Origin: an uncultured Sphingomonadaceae bacterium
GTDB taxonomy: Bacteria > Pseudomonadota > Alphaproteobacteria > Sphingomonadales > Sphingomonadaceae
DNA length: 64,000 nucleotides
NCBI GenBank assembly: GCA_947488845.1
Contig: CANLBM010000016.1
Coordinates: forward strand, 21,256 to 85,255
Reading direction: 5' to 3'
This document shows positions 1 through 8,287 of this stretch, piece after piece (positions within the stretch are counted from its first letter, which is position 1; every line of letters starts with the position of its first letter). The notes below the pieces were generated by a model. It searched no databases, was not told the origin of the DNA, and saw nothing but the letters and a program-made list of their open reading frames with translations. Both the position numbers and the translations under genes were made by a program.

Positions 1-674
1 ATATCCAGAGAAAACAGCGTCTCGGCCTGGTTGAGCAGAAACCGGCCGTCTCCGTCTGCGCTGGCGATCAACGCCTCTCTGGCGTTGACGGTGAGCGGGA
101 GCGCTTTGTCTTCGATTGTTTCGGCTTTTTCCAGCAGCAGGCCAAGAGCGGCTGCATCCAGTCGATTGAGAATAAGCACCTGCGCGCGGCTGAGCAGTGC
201 GGCATTCAATTCAAAGGACGGATTTTCGGTTGTCGCTCCGACCAGCACGACCGTACCCCGCTCGACATAGGGCAGAAAACTGTCCTGCTGCGACCGATTG
301 AAGCGGTGGATTTCGTCGACAAACAACAGGGTCGCCTTGCCCGACTGAAACCGCATCTCGGCCTCGGCAAAGACTTTCTTCAGTTCGGCAACCCCGGAAA
401 AGACCGCCGAGATTGCCTTGAAATGCAATTCCGTCTGATCGGCCAGCAATCGCGCGAGACTGGTCTTTCCGGTTCCCGGTGGGCCCCAAAGAACGATAGA
501 GGATAGCCTACCTGCGGCGATCATTCTTCCGATTGTGCCTTCGGTGCCAACGAGATGGTCCTGCCCGACGATGTCGCCAAGCTGGCGAGGGCGCAACCGG
601 TCGGCCAGAGGCGCACCGGGCGTGCTATCCGTCTCGCTCTGCTGGTCCTTCTTATTGTCGAACAGGCCTTGCAT
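1..674 (-). CDS. rarA: Replication-associated recombination protein A (5' part only)
   Basis: RarA/MgsA is an AAA+ ATPase of the clamp-loader-like group that acts at stalled replication forks. Only the first 224 residues are in the window; the 3' end runs off base 1. The visible part has Walker A GPPGTGKT (residues 64-71), Walker B DEIH (120-123) and a sensor-1 segment GATTENPS (146-153), all intact. The ATG at 672-674 lies 2 bases beyond the stop codon of the glycosyltransferase gene upstream, so the two are probably co-transcribed. Family assignment is firm. The fork-repair role is known for the family, not shown here. Confidence 0.93.
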   Translation of the reverse strand, partial: MQGLFDNKKDQQSETDSTPGAPLADRLRPRQLGDIVGQDHLVGTEGTIGRMIAAGRLSSIVLWGPPGTGKTSLARLLADQTELHFKAISAVFSGVAELKKVFAEAEMRFQSGKATLLFVDEIHRFNRSQQDSFLPYVERGTVVLVGATTENPSFELNAALLSRAQVLILNRLDAAALGLLLEKAETIEDKALPLTVNAREALIASADGDGRFLLNQAETLFSLD

Positions 675-676
675 GG

Positions 677-1858
677 TCAGCGGACGGCAGCCTGTTTGAT
701 CGGACCATGGCCGGCCAGCCGCTGACGCACCAGCCGGATATAGGTTTGCGCGACGGCATTGTTGATCTGGTCCCAGCTATATTCTTCCGCGCGTTTTTCT
801 CCGGCCGAACCGTGAGCGTTGCGCAGGTCAATATTCTCGCAATAAAGCTGCAGTGCATCGGCAAATTCACGAATTGCACCCGGTCTGATGAGCTTGCCGG
901 AATCATTATGCTTGACCAGGCTCTGGCTGCCGGTTGCCTTTGCAGCGACGACCGGTAACCCGCAGGCCATCGCTTCGAGTGTGACATTGCCAAAAGTCTC
1001 GGTAACCGAAGGATTGAATAGCATATCCATGCTGGCAACCGCGCGGCCAAGATCATTGCCTTGCTGGAACCCGGCAAAAATGGCGCCGGGAATTCTTTCT
1101 ACGAACCACTGCTGGGCTGGCCCTTCTCCGATGACGACTATTTTGTGCGTCACCTTGCGGCGTTTGAGTTCATCAATGGTATCGGAGAAGACATCAAGGC
1201 CCTTTTCCATCACCAACCGTCCCAGAAATCCAATGACCGGTTCATCGTCCGCAATGCCCAGGGAACGACGCCATGCAATATCCCGGTGGCTGGAATTGAA
1301 TATCGCGCGGTCGACGCCCCGCGACCAGATGCCAACGTCATAGTTCATCCGCTGGTCGCGGAGGACCTGTGCCATCGACTCGGACGGTGCCACCAGCGCA
1401 TCGCATCGCCGATAGAGGCGGCGCAAGATTGCCTCGATCACCGGTTCCAGAAACGCGAGATTATAATAGCGGGGATAGGTTTCAAAACGGGTATGCACGG
1501 AAGCGAGGACGGGAATATTCTGGCGGCGGGCCCAGGATACCATCTTGTGACCGACCCGGTCGGGGCTCGATATCTGTATGATATTGGGGTTGAATTGTTC
1601 GAGATCCTTGCGCACGTCGCTGGAAATGCGGGTTGGAAAACGATACTCGCCCCGTCCGGGAAAGGCAACGGACGGTACGCTGATCAGATCACCGGTGGGT
1701 TCAAACGCCGGCGTGTCGGTGGTCGGCGAATAGACCCTAACGGCTGCTCCCTGACGCAGCAGATAATCCACCAGTCGGTTGAGTGCCTGATTGGCGCCGT
1801 CGCGTACGAAATTATAATTGCCGCTATAAAGAGCAATCCGAAGGTCACTGATTTCCAT
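677..1858 (-). CDS. Glycosyltransferase family 4 (mannosyltransferase/MgtA-like)
   Basis: A 393-residue GT-B fold glycosyltransferase. The N-terminal acceptor half begins with IALYSGNYNF. The C-terminal nucleotide-sugar half has the GFLGRLVMEKGLD segment and the retaining E-x7-E motif in TETFGNVTLEAMACGLPVVA. It resembles proteins annotated as alpha-mannosyltransferase or sulfoquinovosyl/diacylglycerol glycosyltransferase, which glycosylate membrane lipids at the inner membrane; the actual donor and acceptor cannot be read from sequence. A start at 1858 is preferred over an upstream TTG at 1870 because GAAGG lies at a good ribosome-binding distance. It runs into rarA with a 2-base gap. Confidence 0.85.
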   Translation of the reverse strand: MEISDLRIALYSGNYNFVRDGANQALNRLVDYLLRQGAAVRVYSPTTDTPAFEPTGDLISVPSVAFPGRGEYRFPTRISSDVRKDLEQFNPNIIQISSPDRVGHKMVSWARRQNIPVLASVHTRFETYPRYYNLAFLEPVIEAILRRLYRRCDALVAPSESMAQVLRDQRMNYDVGIWSRGVDRAIFNSSHRDIAWRRSLGIADDEPVIGFLGRLVMEKGLDVFSDTIDELKRRKVTHKIVVIGEGPAQQWFVERIPGAIFAGFQQGNDLGRAVASMDMLFNPSVTETFGNVTLEAMACGLPVVAAKATGSQSLVKHNDSGKLIRPGAIREFADALQLYCENIDLRNAHGSAGEKRAEEYSWDQINNAVAQTYIRLVRQRLAGHGPIKQAAVR

Positions 1859-1919
1859 AGCCGCCTTCAAGCATAGTCAGGAGGGAATTGCCAATATGAA
1901 CTTGCTCGGCTAGCAAGCT

Positions 1920-2576
1920 GTGATGATCCGGACCCGGCTTGAGCATCTGCTGATCGGCACGCCCAAGAGATTTGGCGATGACGGCGAAACGAGCGCTATC
2001 GCCAAAGATGCCGTTGAACGCCCGCTGCTGCTGAGCTTTGAAGGGCTGGCAGGAGATCAGGTCGCTGACCCTTTGCATCACGGCGGTCGTGACAAGGCCG
2101 TTCATCTCTATCCAATCGAACATTATGCCTTCTGGCAGGAGAAATATCCGGACGTGGCCGCTCTGCAGCAGCCCGGTTCCTTTGGCGAGAATTTGAGCTG
2201 TACCGGATTGACCGAGCAGCAGCTTTGTCTGGGTGATATTTTCCGGGTCGGAAAGGCGCTGATCGAATGCAGCCATGCCCGCCAGCCTTGCTGGAAGCTC
2301 AACCACCGGTTCGGCAAGGCGGATGTGTTGAAAACCGTCGTGAAGACCGGAAAGTCGGGTAGCTATTTCCGGGTGCTGGAAGAAGGTCTGGTGCAGGCTG
2401 GCGATCCGCTGGTCCAACAGGCGCGACCGCATCCGGAATGGCCGCTGGAACGGCTGTTCGCGATGCTTGTCGGCGGCCAGCACAAGGGGCAGGCGACGGC
2501 GCTTGCCGCGCTATCGAATAATCCGGCACTCGCCAAAACCTGGCGCATTCGTGCCGAACAGCTGGCCGGGAACTAG
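1920..2576 (+). CDS. MOSC domain-containing protein (YiiM-like)
   Basis: A 218-residue MOSC-domain protein. MOSC domains are found in molybdenum-cofactor sulfurases and in stand-alone YiiM-type proteins that detoxify N-hydroxylated bases or bind Moco. The conserved Cys of the family lies in SHARQPCWKLN, and the HHGGRDKAVHLYP segment fits YiiM. The frame opens with GTG at 1920 followed directly by ATG at 1923; an in-frame stop at 1911 excludes longer forms and no strong ribosome-binding site is visible. It converges with corC, with a 4-base overlap of stop regions. moaD and moaE are encoded about 17 kb away, so cofactor supply exists in this genome. Confidence 0.85.
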   Translation: MMIRTRLEHLLIGTPKRFGDDGETSAIAKDAVERPLLLSFEGLAGDQVADPLHHGGRDKAVHLYPIEHYAFWQEKYPDVAALQQPGSFGENLSCTGLTEQQLCLGDIFRVGKALIECSHARQPCWKLNHRFGKADVLKTVVKTGKSGSYFRVLEEGLVQAGDPLVQQARPHPEWPLERLFAMLVGGQHKGQATALAALSNNPALAKTWRIRAEQLAGN

Positions 2577-3517
2577 AGCCGCTCTTCGCGAATCTGTTCT
2601 GGCGGGTGCAAGCGCAATTTGGTCACCCGGCGATCGTCGGCTTCGGTAATTTCCAACATCCAGCCGCTGGGATGTTCCAGTCTTTCGCCAACCGCAGGAA
2701 TATGTCCGGCAAGGACGAAGCAAAGGCCGCCGATCGTATCGACATCTTCGTCAATTTCTTCCAGTGCGGGATCGATGGCTGCTCCGACATCATCCAGCTC
2801 TGCACGGGCATCCGCTTCCCAAATACCATCATCCAGCTTGACCAGCATCGGCACCGGTTCTTCGTCATGTTCGTCTTCAATCTCGCCGGTGATTTCCTCG
2901 ACAATATCCTCGATCGTGACCAGACCTTCGGTGCCGTTATATTCGTCGAAGATGATCGCCAGATGGGTGCGGGTGGCTCGCATTTCTGCCAGCAAATCCA
3001 GTACGCCCATTGATTCTGGAACAAAGCGTGGCTGGCGGAGAAACGGGGCTATATCATCCGGATGCTTCCCACCCTTGGCGACGATTGCGAAGATATCCTT
3101 GATGTGGATCATGCCGATAATATTGTCGAGATTGTCCCGATAAACCGGAATACGGCTATGCCCGTGTTCGGAGAAAATATCGACAAAGTCGCTAAACGGC
3201 GCGCTTTCCTCAATCGCAATTATATCGGCCCGCGGAACCGCGATATCGTCGACCCGGTTCTCGCTGAAATGCAGCATGTTGCGCAGCATTTCGAGCTCCA
3301 GCGATGATACGTCGGGACGCCCGTTTGGATCGGACTCCGCATCATTCTCATGATCATCGATGACTTCTTCTATCTGCGCGCGCAGACTATTGTCTTCGGT
3401 ATTGCCGAATAGCAGAGCCTTCAGGCTCCGCCATATTCGCCCGGGCTCGTCATCTTCCTTGGATTGGCCACTGCTGCGGACCACGCCCGTGCCATTTTCC
3501 TTTTCAACGTCGCTCAT
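2573..3517 (-). CDS. corC: CorC/TlyC-type CBS-domain protein (hemolysin-like)
   Basis: A 314-residue cytosolic CBS-pair protein of the CorC/HlyC family, linked to magnesium/cobalt efflux or membrane integrity in other bacteria. An acidic N-terminal region precedes two CBS motifs (about residues 95-210, including SRIPVYRDNLDNIIGMIHIKD and GLVTIEDIVEEITGEIEDE). A CorC_HlyC C-terminal domain (about 225-305) follows. No transmembrane segment is present, which separates it from CNNM-type transporters. It is the last gene of the conserved miaB-phoH-ybeY-corC series. In many relatives lnt follows, but here a MOSC gene on the opposite strand takes that place. Confidence 0.88.
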   Translation of the reverse strand: MSDVEKENGTGVVRSSGQSKEDDEPGRIWRSLKALLFGNTEDNSLRAQIEEVIDDHENDAESDPNGRPDVSSLELEMLRNMLHFSENRVDDIAVPRADIIAIEESAPFSDFVDIFSEHGHSRIPVYRDNLDNIIGMIHIKDIFAIVAKGGKHPDDIAPFLRQPRFVPESMGVLDLLAEMRATRTHLAIIFDEYNGTEGLVTIEDIVEEITGEIEDEHDEEPVPMLVKLDDGIWEADARAELDDVGAAIDPALEEIDEDVDTIGGLCFVLAGHIPAVGERLEHPSGWMLEITEADDRRVTKLRLHPPEQIREERL

Positions 3518-3538
3518 AGTATTTCTTGATTACCCGCT

Positions 3539-4045
3539 TTACGTCTGATCTGCGTAGGGATTGGCAATGCCCAATGTCGCCAAGGCATTGATTTCGCAAT
3601 TTTCCATCATCCCTGCATCTATTTCGTTCTCGTGATCATATCCTAGCAAATGCAGCGACCCGTGCACAATCAAATGTGCAATATGGTCGGAAAAGGAAAT
3701 CTCCTTGGCGGTGGCCTCGTCGCGACAGGTCTCGTACGCCAGGATGATATCCCCGAGCAACGCCTCTCCATCGTCGGTATTGGCGAGCGCTTCGAGCAGG
3801 TCTGGCTGGATCTGGGGAAAGGACAGGACGTTGGTCGGCTTGTCCTTGCCGCGATAGGCCCTGTTCAGTGATTGAACATCGGCGTTGTCGGAGAGCTTGA
3901 TGCTCAGCTCCATTTCAAAATTCCGGGCCAGGAGGTCTGCGTGGACGGATGCGGCGATACCGGCCTTGGCCGCCCGCGCGGCCAGTTCCGTCCAGTCCTG
4001 CTCATTCCCCCATTCGGACGATGCAATCAGTTCAGTCTGCAGCAT
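3539..4045 (-). CDS. ybeY: Endoribonuclease YbeY (16S rRNA maturation)
   Basis: YbeY is a zinc-dependent endoribonuclease needed for 16S rRNA 3'-end maturation and ribosome quality control. The metal-binding signature HGSLHLLGYDH (H128, H132, H138 in this 168-residue form) is complete. The open frame extends further upstream inside phoH. The ATG at 4045 (MLQTELIASS) overlaps the phoH end by 14 bases and fits the usual family length; ATG 4057 is a second option. The tight overlap with phoH implies translational coupling within the miaB-phoH-ybeY-corC operon. Confidence 0.92.
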   Translation of the reverse strand: MLQTELIASSEWGNEQDWTELAARAAKAGIAASVHADLLARNFEMELSIKLSDNADVQSLNRAYRGKDKPTNVLSFPQIQPDLLEALANTDDGEALLGDIILAYETCRDEATAKEISFSDHIAHLIVHGSLHLLGYDHENEIDAGMMENCEINALATLGIANPYADQT

Positions 4046-5063
4046 CTTTGCCTTCATAGGCTTCGACGATCTTTCCGACCAGCGGATGGCGGACGACGTC
4101 GCTGGCGCCGAATTCAACCATGCTGACACGCTCGATATCCTTCAATTTGGATACGGCATCGGCAAGCCCCGACACGGCTTCTTTTGGCAAATCGACCTGC
4201 CTGGGATCGCCGCAAATGACCATCCGGCTGTTCATGCCAAAACGGGTCAGAAACATTTTCATCTGCGCCGCTGTCGTATTTTGCGCTTCGTCGAGAATAA
4301 CAAAGGCGTCGGCGAGGGTGCGTCCGCGCATGAATGCGATCGGAGCGATTTCTATTTCACCGCTCTCGATCCGTCTTTCCACCTGCTCTGCGGGAAGCGT
4401 GTCATATAGAGCGTCGTAAAGCGGACGCAGGAACGGATCGACCTTTTCTTTCAGGTCGCCCGGAAGAAAACCGATCTTTTCGCCGGCTTCGACGGCAGGG
4501 CGCGAAAGAATGAGCCGATCGACAGAACCGCTCACCAGCTGGGAAACGGCTTGCGCCACAGCGAGATAGGTCTTGCCGGTCCCTGCGGGACCCAGGGCAA
4601 AAATCATGTCGTCGCGGGCGAGGGCCTCCATATAATGGGCCTGCCGGACAGAACGCGGGAAAATGGTTTTCTTGCGGGTCCGGATCATCACCTTGGGTGC
4701 ATCGGCGACATCGTTCTTCATGCTCTTGTCGCTGCCGGAAGATTGTTTTGCTACCTTGGCGACGCGGGGGTCGGCCGCCATGGCGATGATCGCTTCGACA
4801 GCGCCATTGTCAATTTCCTGACCCTGTTCCAGGCGATTGTAGATACCGTTGAGAACATCCCTCGCTTGCGCGACGGCGTCCTGCTCGCCCTCGATTTTCA
4901 ACTTCGTTCCGCGAGCGGCGATATAGACACCGAGCCGGTTTTCGATTGCCACAATATTCCGGTCATATTCGCCAAACAGATCGCCCAGTATCTGCGGGTC
5001 TTCGAACTCGAGATCCAGCTTGACGATATTTCCGGCGGTGCCGGCCTTTGTTTTCTGGACCAT
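4032..5063 (-). CDS. PhoH family ATPase
   Basis: A 343-residue PhoH-like protein. An N-terminal KH-like/R3H-type RNA-binding region is followed by a P-loop ATPase domain with Walker A GPAGTGKT (158-165) and a Walker B segment FVILDEAQN. The family is paired with YbeY across bacteria and is proposed to be an RNA helicase or nuclease accessory; despite the name, a phosphate-starvation role is not implied here. Its start codon shares one base with the miaB stop (TGATG) and its end overlaps ybeY, so all three are likely made together. Confidence 0.92.
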   Translation of the reverse strand: MVQKTKAGTAGNIVKLDLEFEDPQILGDLFGEYDRNIVAIENRLGVYIAARGTKLKIEGEQDAVAQARDVLNGIYNRLEQGQEIDNGAVEAIIAMAADPRVAKVAKQSSGSDKSMKNDVADAPKVMIRTRKKTIFPRSVRQAHYMEALARDDMIFALGPAGTGKTYLAVAQAVSQLVSGSVDRLILSRPAVEAGEKIGFLPGDLKEKVDPFLRPLYDALYDTLPAEQVERRIESGEIEIAPIAFMRGRTLADAFVILDEAQNTTAAQMKMFLTRFGMNSRMVICGDPRQVDLPKEAVSGLADAVSKLKDIERVSMVEFGASDVVRHPLVGKIVEAYEGKDAAD

Positions 5064-6400
5064 CAGGCGGCCATTCTTTCTTTGATTTCGCCGGTCAGGC
5101 TGTTCGGGCCGGCACGGGTAACCTCGACTTCAACCAAATCGCCAATCTTCAGATCGGGCGAAACAATATGCAGCGACTGCAGCCATGGCGTCTTGCCGAT
5201 CAACTGGCCGTCCAGCTTGCCCTGCCGTTCGAGCAATATGTCGGTCGTCCGACCCACGGTTTGCTGGTTGAATGCATATTGCTGTTCGTTCAGCAATGCC
5301 TGCAATCTCTGCAACCGTTCGTCCATGACTTCCGGTGCGATCTGGTCATCCATTCCCGCTGCCGGCGTGCCGGGACGAGGGGAATATTTGAAAGAAAATG
5401 CCTGGGAATATTGCGCGTCGCGGACGATCTGGAGGGTTTCCTCGAAATCCTGATCGGTTTCACCCGGGAAGCCGACAATGAAATCGCCCGACAGCGCGAC
5501 ATCGGGTCTAACTGCACGCATCTGATCGAGGATCGCGAGATAGCTTTCTACGCTATGCGAGCGGTTCATCGCTTTCAGGATACGGTCACTGCCCGACTGC
5601 ACGGGCAGATGGAGGAAAGGCATCAACTTGCCGACTTCGCCATGCGCGGCAACCAGTCCTTCGGTCATGTCATTGGGATGGCTGGTCATGTAGCGAATAC
5701 GCTTCAGGCCGGGAATCTTGTCGAGCGCCCGGATCAGGCCGTCGAGTCCCTGATGGTTGCCCTTTTCGTCATCGCCGGTCCACGCATTGACATTCTGTCC
5801 GAGCAGCGTGATTTCGCGCGCGCCGCCATCGACCAGAGCCTTTGCCTCGTCGACAAGGTCTGCCCACGGACGGGAGATTTCCGCGCCACGGGTATAGGGA
5901 ACCACGCAATAGGTGCAGAATTTGTCGCAACCTTCCTGCACGGTCAGAAAGGCGGTTGGCCGCGCCTGTTTGCCGCGTGACGGCAGGACATCAAATTTCG
6001 ATATGGCCGGCATGTCGGTGTCGAGCGCTTTCTTGCCCGATCTTGCGGTTGCCATAAGTTCGGGCAGCCGGTGATAGGCTTGCGGTCCGACCACGATATC
6101 GACACTGGGCGCGCGCCGGGAAATTTCCTTTCCCTCGGCCTGCGCGACGCAGCCGGCGACAGCGATCATCGGACTGCTGCCGTCTTTTCTGCGCAACCGC
6201 CCGATATCGGAATAGACCTTGTCGACCGCCTTTTCCCGGATGTGGCAGGTATTCAGCACCACCAGATCCGCTTCTTCACCATTTTCGGCGGCGCTCATGC
6301 CCTGGTCGACGAGCAGTTCGGACATGCGTTCGCCGTCATAGACGTTCATCTGGCAGCCAAAGGATTTGATGTGGAATTTTTTAAGATCGGCTTGAGTCAT
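5063..6400 (-). CDS. miaB: tRNA-2-methylthio-N6-dimethylallyladenosine synthase MiaB
   Basis: A radical-SAM methylthiotransferase that adds the 2-methylthio group to i6A37 of tRNAs. It is 445 residues long with three expected parts. The N-terminal UPF0004 domain carries the auxiliary-cluster cysteines C16, C52 and C84. The radical-SAM core has C158-x3-C162-x2-C165 in GCDKFCTYCVVPYTRG, and a C-terminal TRAM domain ends in VTRAGPNSLTGEIKERMAA. All six cluster ligands are present, so the enzyme looks functional. It is followed without a gap by phoH. Confidence 0.96.
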   Translation of the reverse strand: MTQADLKKFHIKSFGCQMNVYDGERMSELLVDQGMSAAENGEEADLVVLNTCHIREKAVDKVYSDIGRLRRKDGSSPMIAVAGCVAQAEGKEISRRAPSVDIVVGPQAYHRLPELMATARSGKKALDTDMPAISKFDVLPSRGKQARPTAFLTVQEGCDKFCTYCVVPYTRGAEISRPWADLVDEAKALVDGGAREITLLGQNVNAWTGDDEKGNHQGLDGLIRALDKIPGLKRIRYMTSHPNDMTEGLVAAHGEVGKLMPFLHLPVQSGSDRILKAMNRSHSVESYLAILDQMRAVRPDVALSGDFIVGFPGETDQDFEETLQIVRDAQYSQAFSFKYSPRPGTPAAGMDDQIAPEVMDERLQRLQALLNEQQYAFNQQTVGRTTDILLERQGKLDGQLIGKTPWLQSLHIVSPDLKIGDLVEVEVTRAGPNSLTGEIKERMAA

Positions 6401-6409
6401 AGCACGCGC

Positions 6410-7189
6410 CTATACAATGGGTTTGCCCCCCAGGGAAGCCGAAAGCGGTTCGGCAATCCGTCGCCTGGCCTCGGCTGCGATATCTTTCCGCGAGGAATAA
6501 TGGTCGGGATCGAAGGGTTCGAGAAAATTGACTTCCACCAGAAAACTCCTGCGCCGCGTCAGTAATCGCCACGCATTGGACGGCGCGCTTTCTTCACCCG
6601 TCCAGCTGACTTCATGCGCATATTCTCCATAGTCGAGAAATATCGGTTGTACCAATATGCCCGGCGGCGGCGGCTCCAGTACTTTCAGGAGCGGGGCCTT
6701 GAACGGGAGCAGCATCGAGCCGTCGGTGGTCGTGCCCTCGGGAAATATGGTAATTGCCCAGGTTTCCTCCAGAGCATCCCGCAGCTGGTTGATTTGCTGT
6801 GCGATGCCCATTCGATCCGACCGGGAAACGAAGACGGTATCATTGAGCCGGCAGAGCCAGCCGATGATCGGCCAGTTGCCGATCTCTTCCTTCGAAACAA
6901 AGGCGGTGCCGCTATGTCCGCCCAGGATCGCAATATCCACCCATGACAGATGATTGGATATGAAAAAGACATCCCGTCTTATCGGTGTGCCCTTGATCCT
7001 GACACGCGCGCCGCAAGCGAAGGCCGCAATTTTCAGGAAGGTGCGTGGCCAGGGGTTGGGAAGTCGCAAAAGCCGCCAGATATAGTAAAATGGTACGCAC
7101 AGGAACAAGGCTGTGAACAGCAGGACGATCCGCAGTGAAAATCTCAAATAGCCCATAGGAGTTGCTCCGTCCCATAGCCGGTATGCCAT
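6410..7189 (-). CDS. plsC: 1-acyl-sn-glycerol-3-phosphate acyltransferase
   Basis: Lysophosphatidic acid acyltransferase of the inner membrane, which makes phosphatidic acid for phospholipid synthesis. A hydrophobic stretch near residues 16-37 anchors it. The catalytic H-x4-D motif is NHLSWVD (H80, D85 in the 259-residue form), and the acceptor-binding motif FPEGTT follows. The frame is open to 7285, but that would overlap fur by about 50 bases. ATG 7189 or ATG 7156 give lengths usual for the family; 7189 is chosen tentatively. It lies between fur and miaB on the same strand. Confidence 0.88.
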   Translation of the reverse strand: MAYRLWDGATPMGYLRFSLRIVLLFTALFLCVPFYYIWRLLRLPNPWPRTFLKIAAFACGARVRIKGTPIRRDVFFISNHLSWVDIAILGGHSGTAFVSKEEIGNWPIIGWLCRLNDTVFVSRSDRMGIAQQINQLRDALEETWAITIFPEGTTTDGSMLLPFKAPLLKVLEPPPPGILVQPIFLDYGEYAHEVSWTGEESAPSNAWRLLTRRRSFLVEVNFLEPFDPDHYSSRKDIAAEARRRIAEPLSASLGGKPIV

Positions 7190-7235
7190 GGGCTGGGTAT
7201 CGCAAGGTCGAGCCTCAGGATCGGGTTTAGGCACC

Positions 7236-7658
7236 CTATTTTTTTCTGGCGAGAGATACGCCATATAGCTCCATGCGGTGATCAACCAGGCGATAGCCCA
7301 GCTTTTCTGCTATTTGCTTCTGCAGCGCTTCGAGCTCCGGATCGACAAATTCGATAACTTTTCCGGTTTCGACATCAATCAGATGATCATGGTGGGATTC
7401 AGGAACGGCTTCATAGCGGGCGCGACCATCGCCAAAATCGTGGCGGTCCAATATGCCGGCTTCTTCAAACAGGCGAACCGTCCGGTAAACGGTTGCGATG
7501 GAAATGCGGGAGTCTACCGCTGAGGCACGTTCATGCAGGGTTTCGACGTCAGGATGATCCTCGGCATCGGAAATGACACGCGCGATTACGCGGCGCTGGT
7601 CGGTTATCCGCAAGCCTTTTTCTGCACATAGTGCTTCAAGATCGATTTTTTGCGGCAT
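7236..7658 (-). CDS. fur: Fur family transcriptional regulator (Fur/Mur-type)
   Basis: A 140-residue metal-responsive repressor. A winged-helix DNA-binding domain (about 1-85, with ISIATVYRTVRLFEEAGIL) is followed by a dimerisation/metal domain with the His-rich ESHHDHLID segment. The structural CxxC motif found after DHLI in E. coli Fur is absent (the sequence reads DVETGKV), and the only Cys is at position 11. That matches alphaproteobacterial Fur/Mur proteins, several of which sense manganese or only partly control iron. Whether this one senses iron or manganese is unresolved. A perfect 28-base palindrome lies 59 bases upstream of the start. Confidence 0.9.
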   Translation of the reverse strand: MPQKIDLEALCAEKGLRITDQRRVIARVISDAEDHPDVETLHERASAVDSRISIATVYRTVRLFEEAGILDRHDFGDGRARYEAVPESHHDHLIDVETGKVIEFVDPELEALQKQIAEKLGYRLVDHRMELYGVSLARKK

Positions 7659-7716
7659 AAACCCTTTTCGTTATCCTCGGGAAGACTCTATGCGGGGTGC
7701 TGGATATTGCAAAGCG

Positions 7717-7744
7717 AAAATTGCGGCAATATTGCCGCAATTTT
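7717..7744. promoter_or_regulatory. Perfect 28-base palindrome between mucR and fur
   Basis: The two halves AAAATTGCGGCAAT and ATTGCCGCAATTTT are exact inverted copies with no spacer. The site lies 27 bases after the mucR stop and 59 bases before the fur start, with both genes on the minus strand. It could be an operator controlling fur. It could also be a mucR terminator, since a GC-containing stem is followed by four Ts on the minus strand. It does not match the classical GATAATGATAATCATTATC iron box. Function is inference only. Confidence 0.6.
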
Positions 7745-7771
7745 CTAATTTCGATGCACGAGCGAAGCTAT

Positions 7772-8188
7772 TTACTTCTTTGGACCCTTTTTCTTGCCGA
7801 GGCCGATAGCCTTGGCAAGCTGACGGCGCTTCTCCGCATAATTGGGAGCGACCATCGGATAATCGTTGGGCAGGCCCCATTTTGCGCGATAATCTTCCGG
7901 CGTCATGCCATAATGCGTCATCAGATGGCGTTTCAGCATCTTGAGCTTCTTGCCATCTTCCAGGCAGATAACATAATCCGGCTTGATAGAGGATTTGATG
8001 GGAACAGCGGGATCAGGGCGGGCCTGTTCCGCGGCTTTGCCCGAAAGACCGGCGAGAGCTCCATGAACACTGCTGATAATAAGCGGTAAATCCGATACCG
8101 CTACGCTGTTGTTGCTGACATGTGCAGCAACGATGTCTGAAGTGAGTGTAATCAGCGTCTCATTCAGAGCAATTTCTTCCTCAGTCAT
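7772..8188 (-). CDS. MucR/Ros family zinc-finger transcriptional regulator
   Basis: A 138-residue Ros/MucR-type regulator, a family known in alphaproteobacteria as global regulators of exopolysaccharide, motility and cell-cycle genes. The atypical zinc finger covers the segment starting at PDYVICLEDGKKLKML, with the paired histidines in RHLMTHYGM. The conserved LPNDYPMVAPNYAE follows. The basic lysine-rich tail GLGKKKGPKK is typical. ATG 8188 (MTEEEIALN) is chosen over 8212 because family members begin at this point. It lies directly upstream of fur. Confidence 0.9.
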   Translation of the reverse strand: MTEEEIALNETLITLTSDIVAAHVSNNSVAVSDLPLIISSVHGALAGLSGKAAEQARPDPAVPIKSSIKPDYVICLEDGKKLKMLKRHLMTHYGMTPEDYRAKWGLPNDYPMVAPNYAEKRRQLAKAIGLGKKKGPKK

Positions 8189-8287
8189 AATATTATACCC
8201 TTTTGCGACCATTATTATTATATTGCAATTATTGCGGGCCGTTATTTACACGAACGAACGCAAGCTGCAATAGTCAAACCAATCCAG

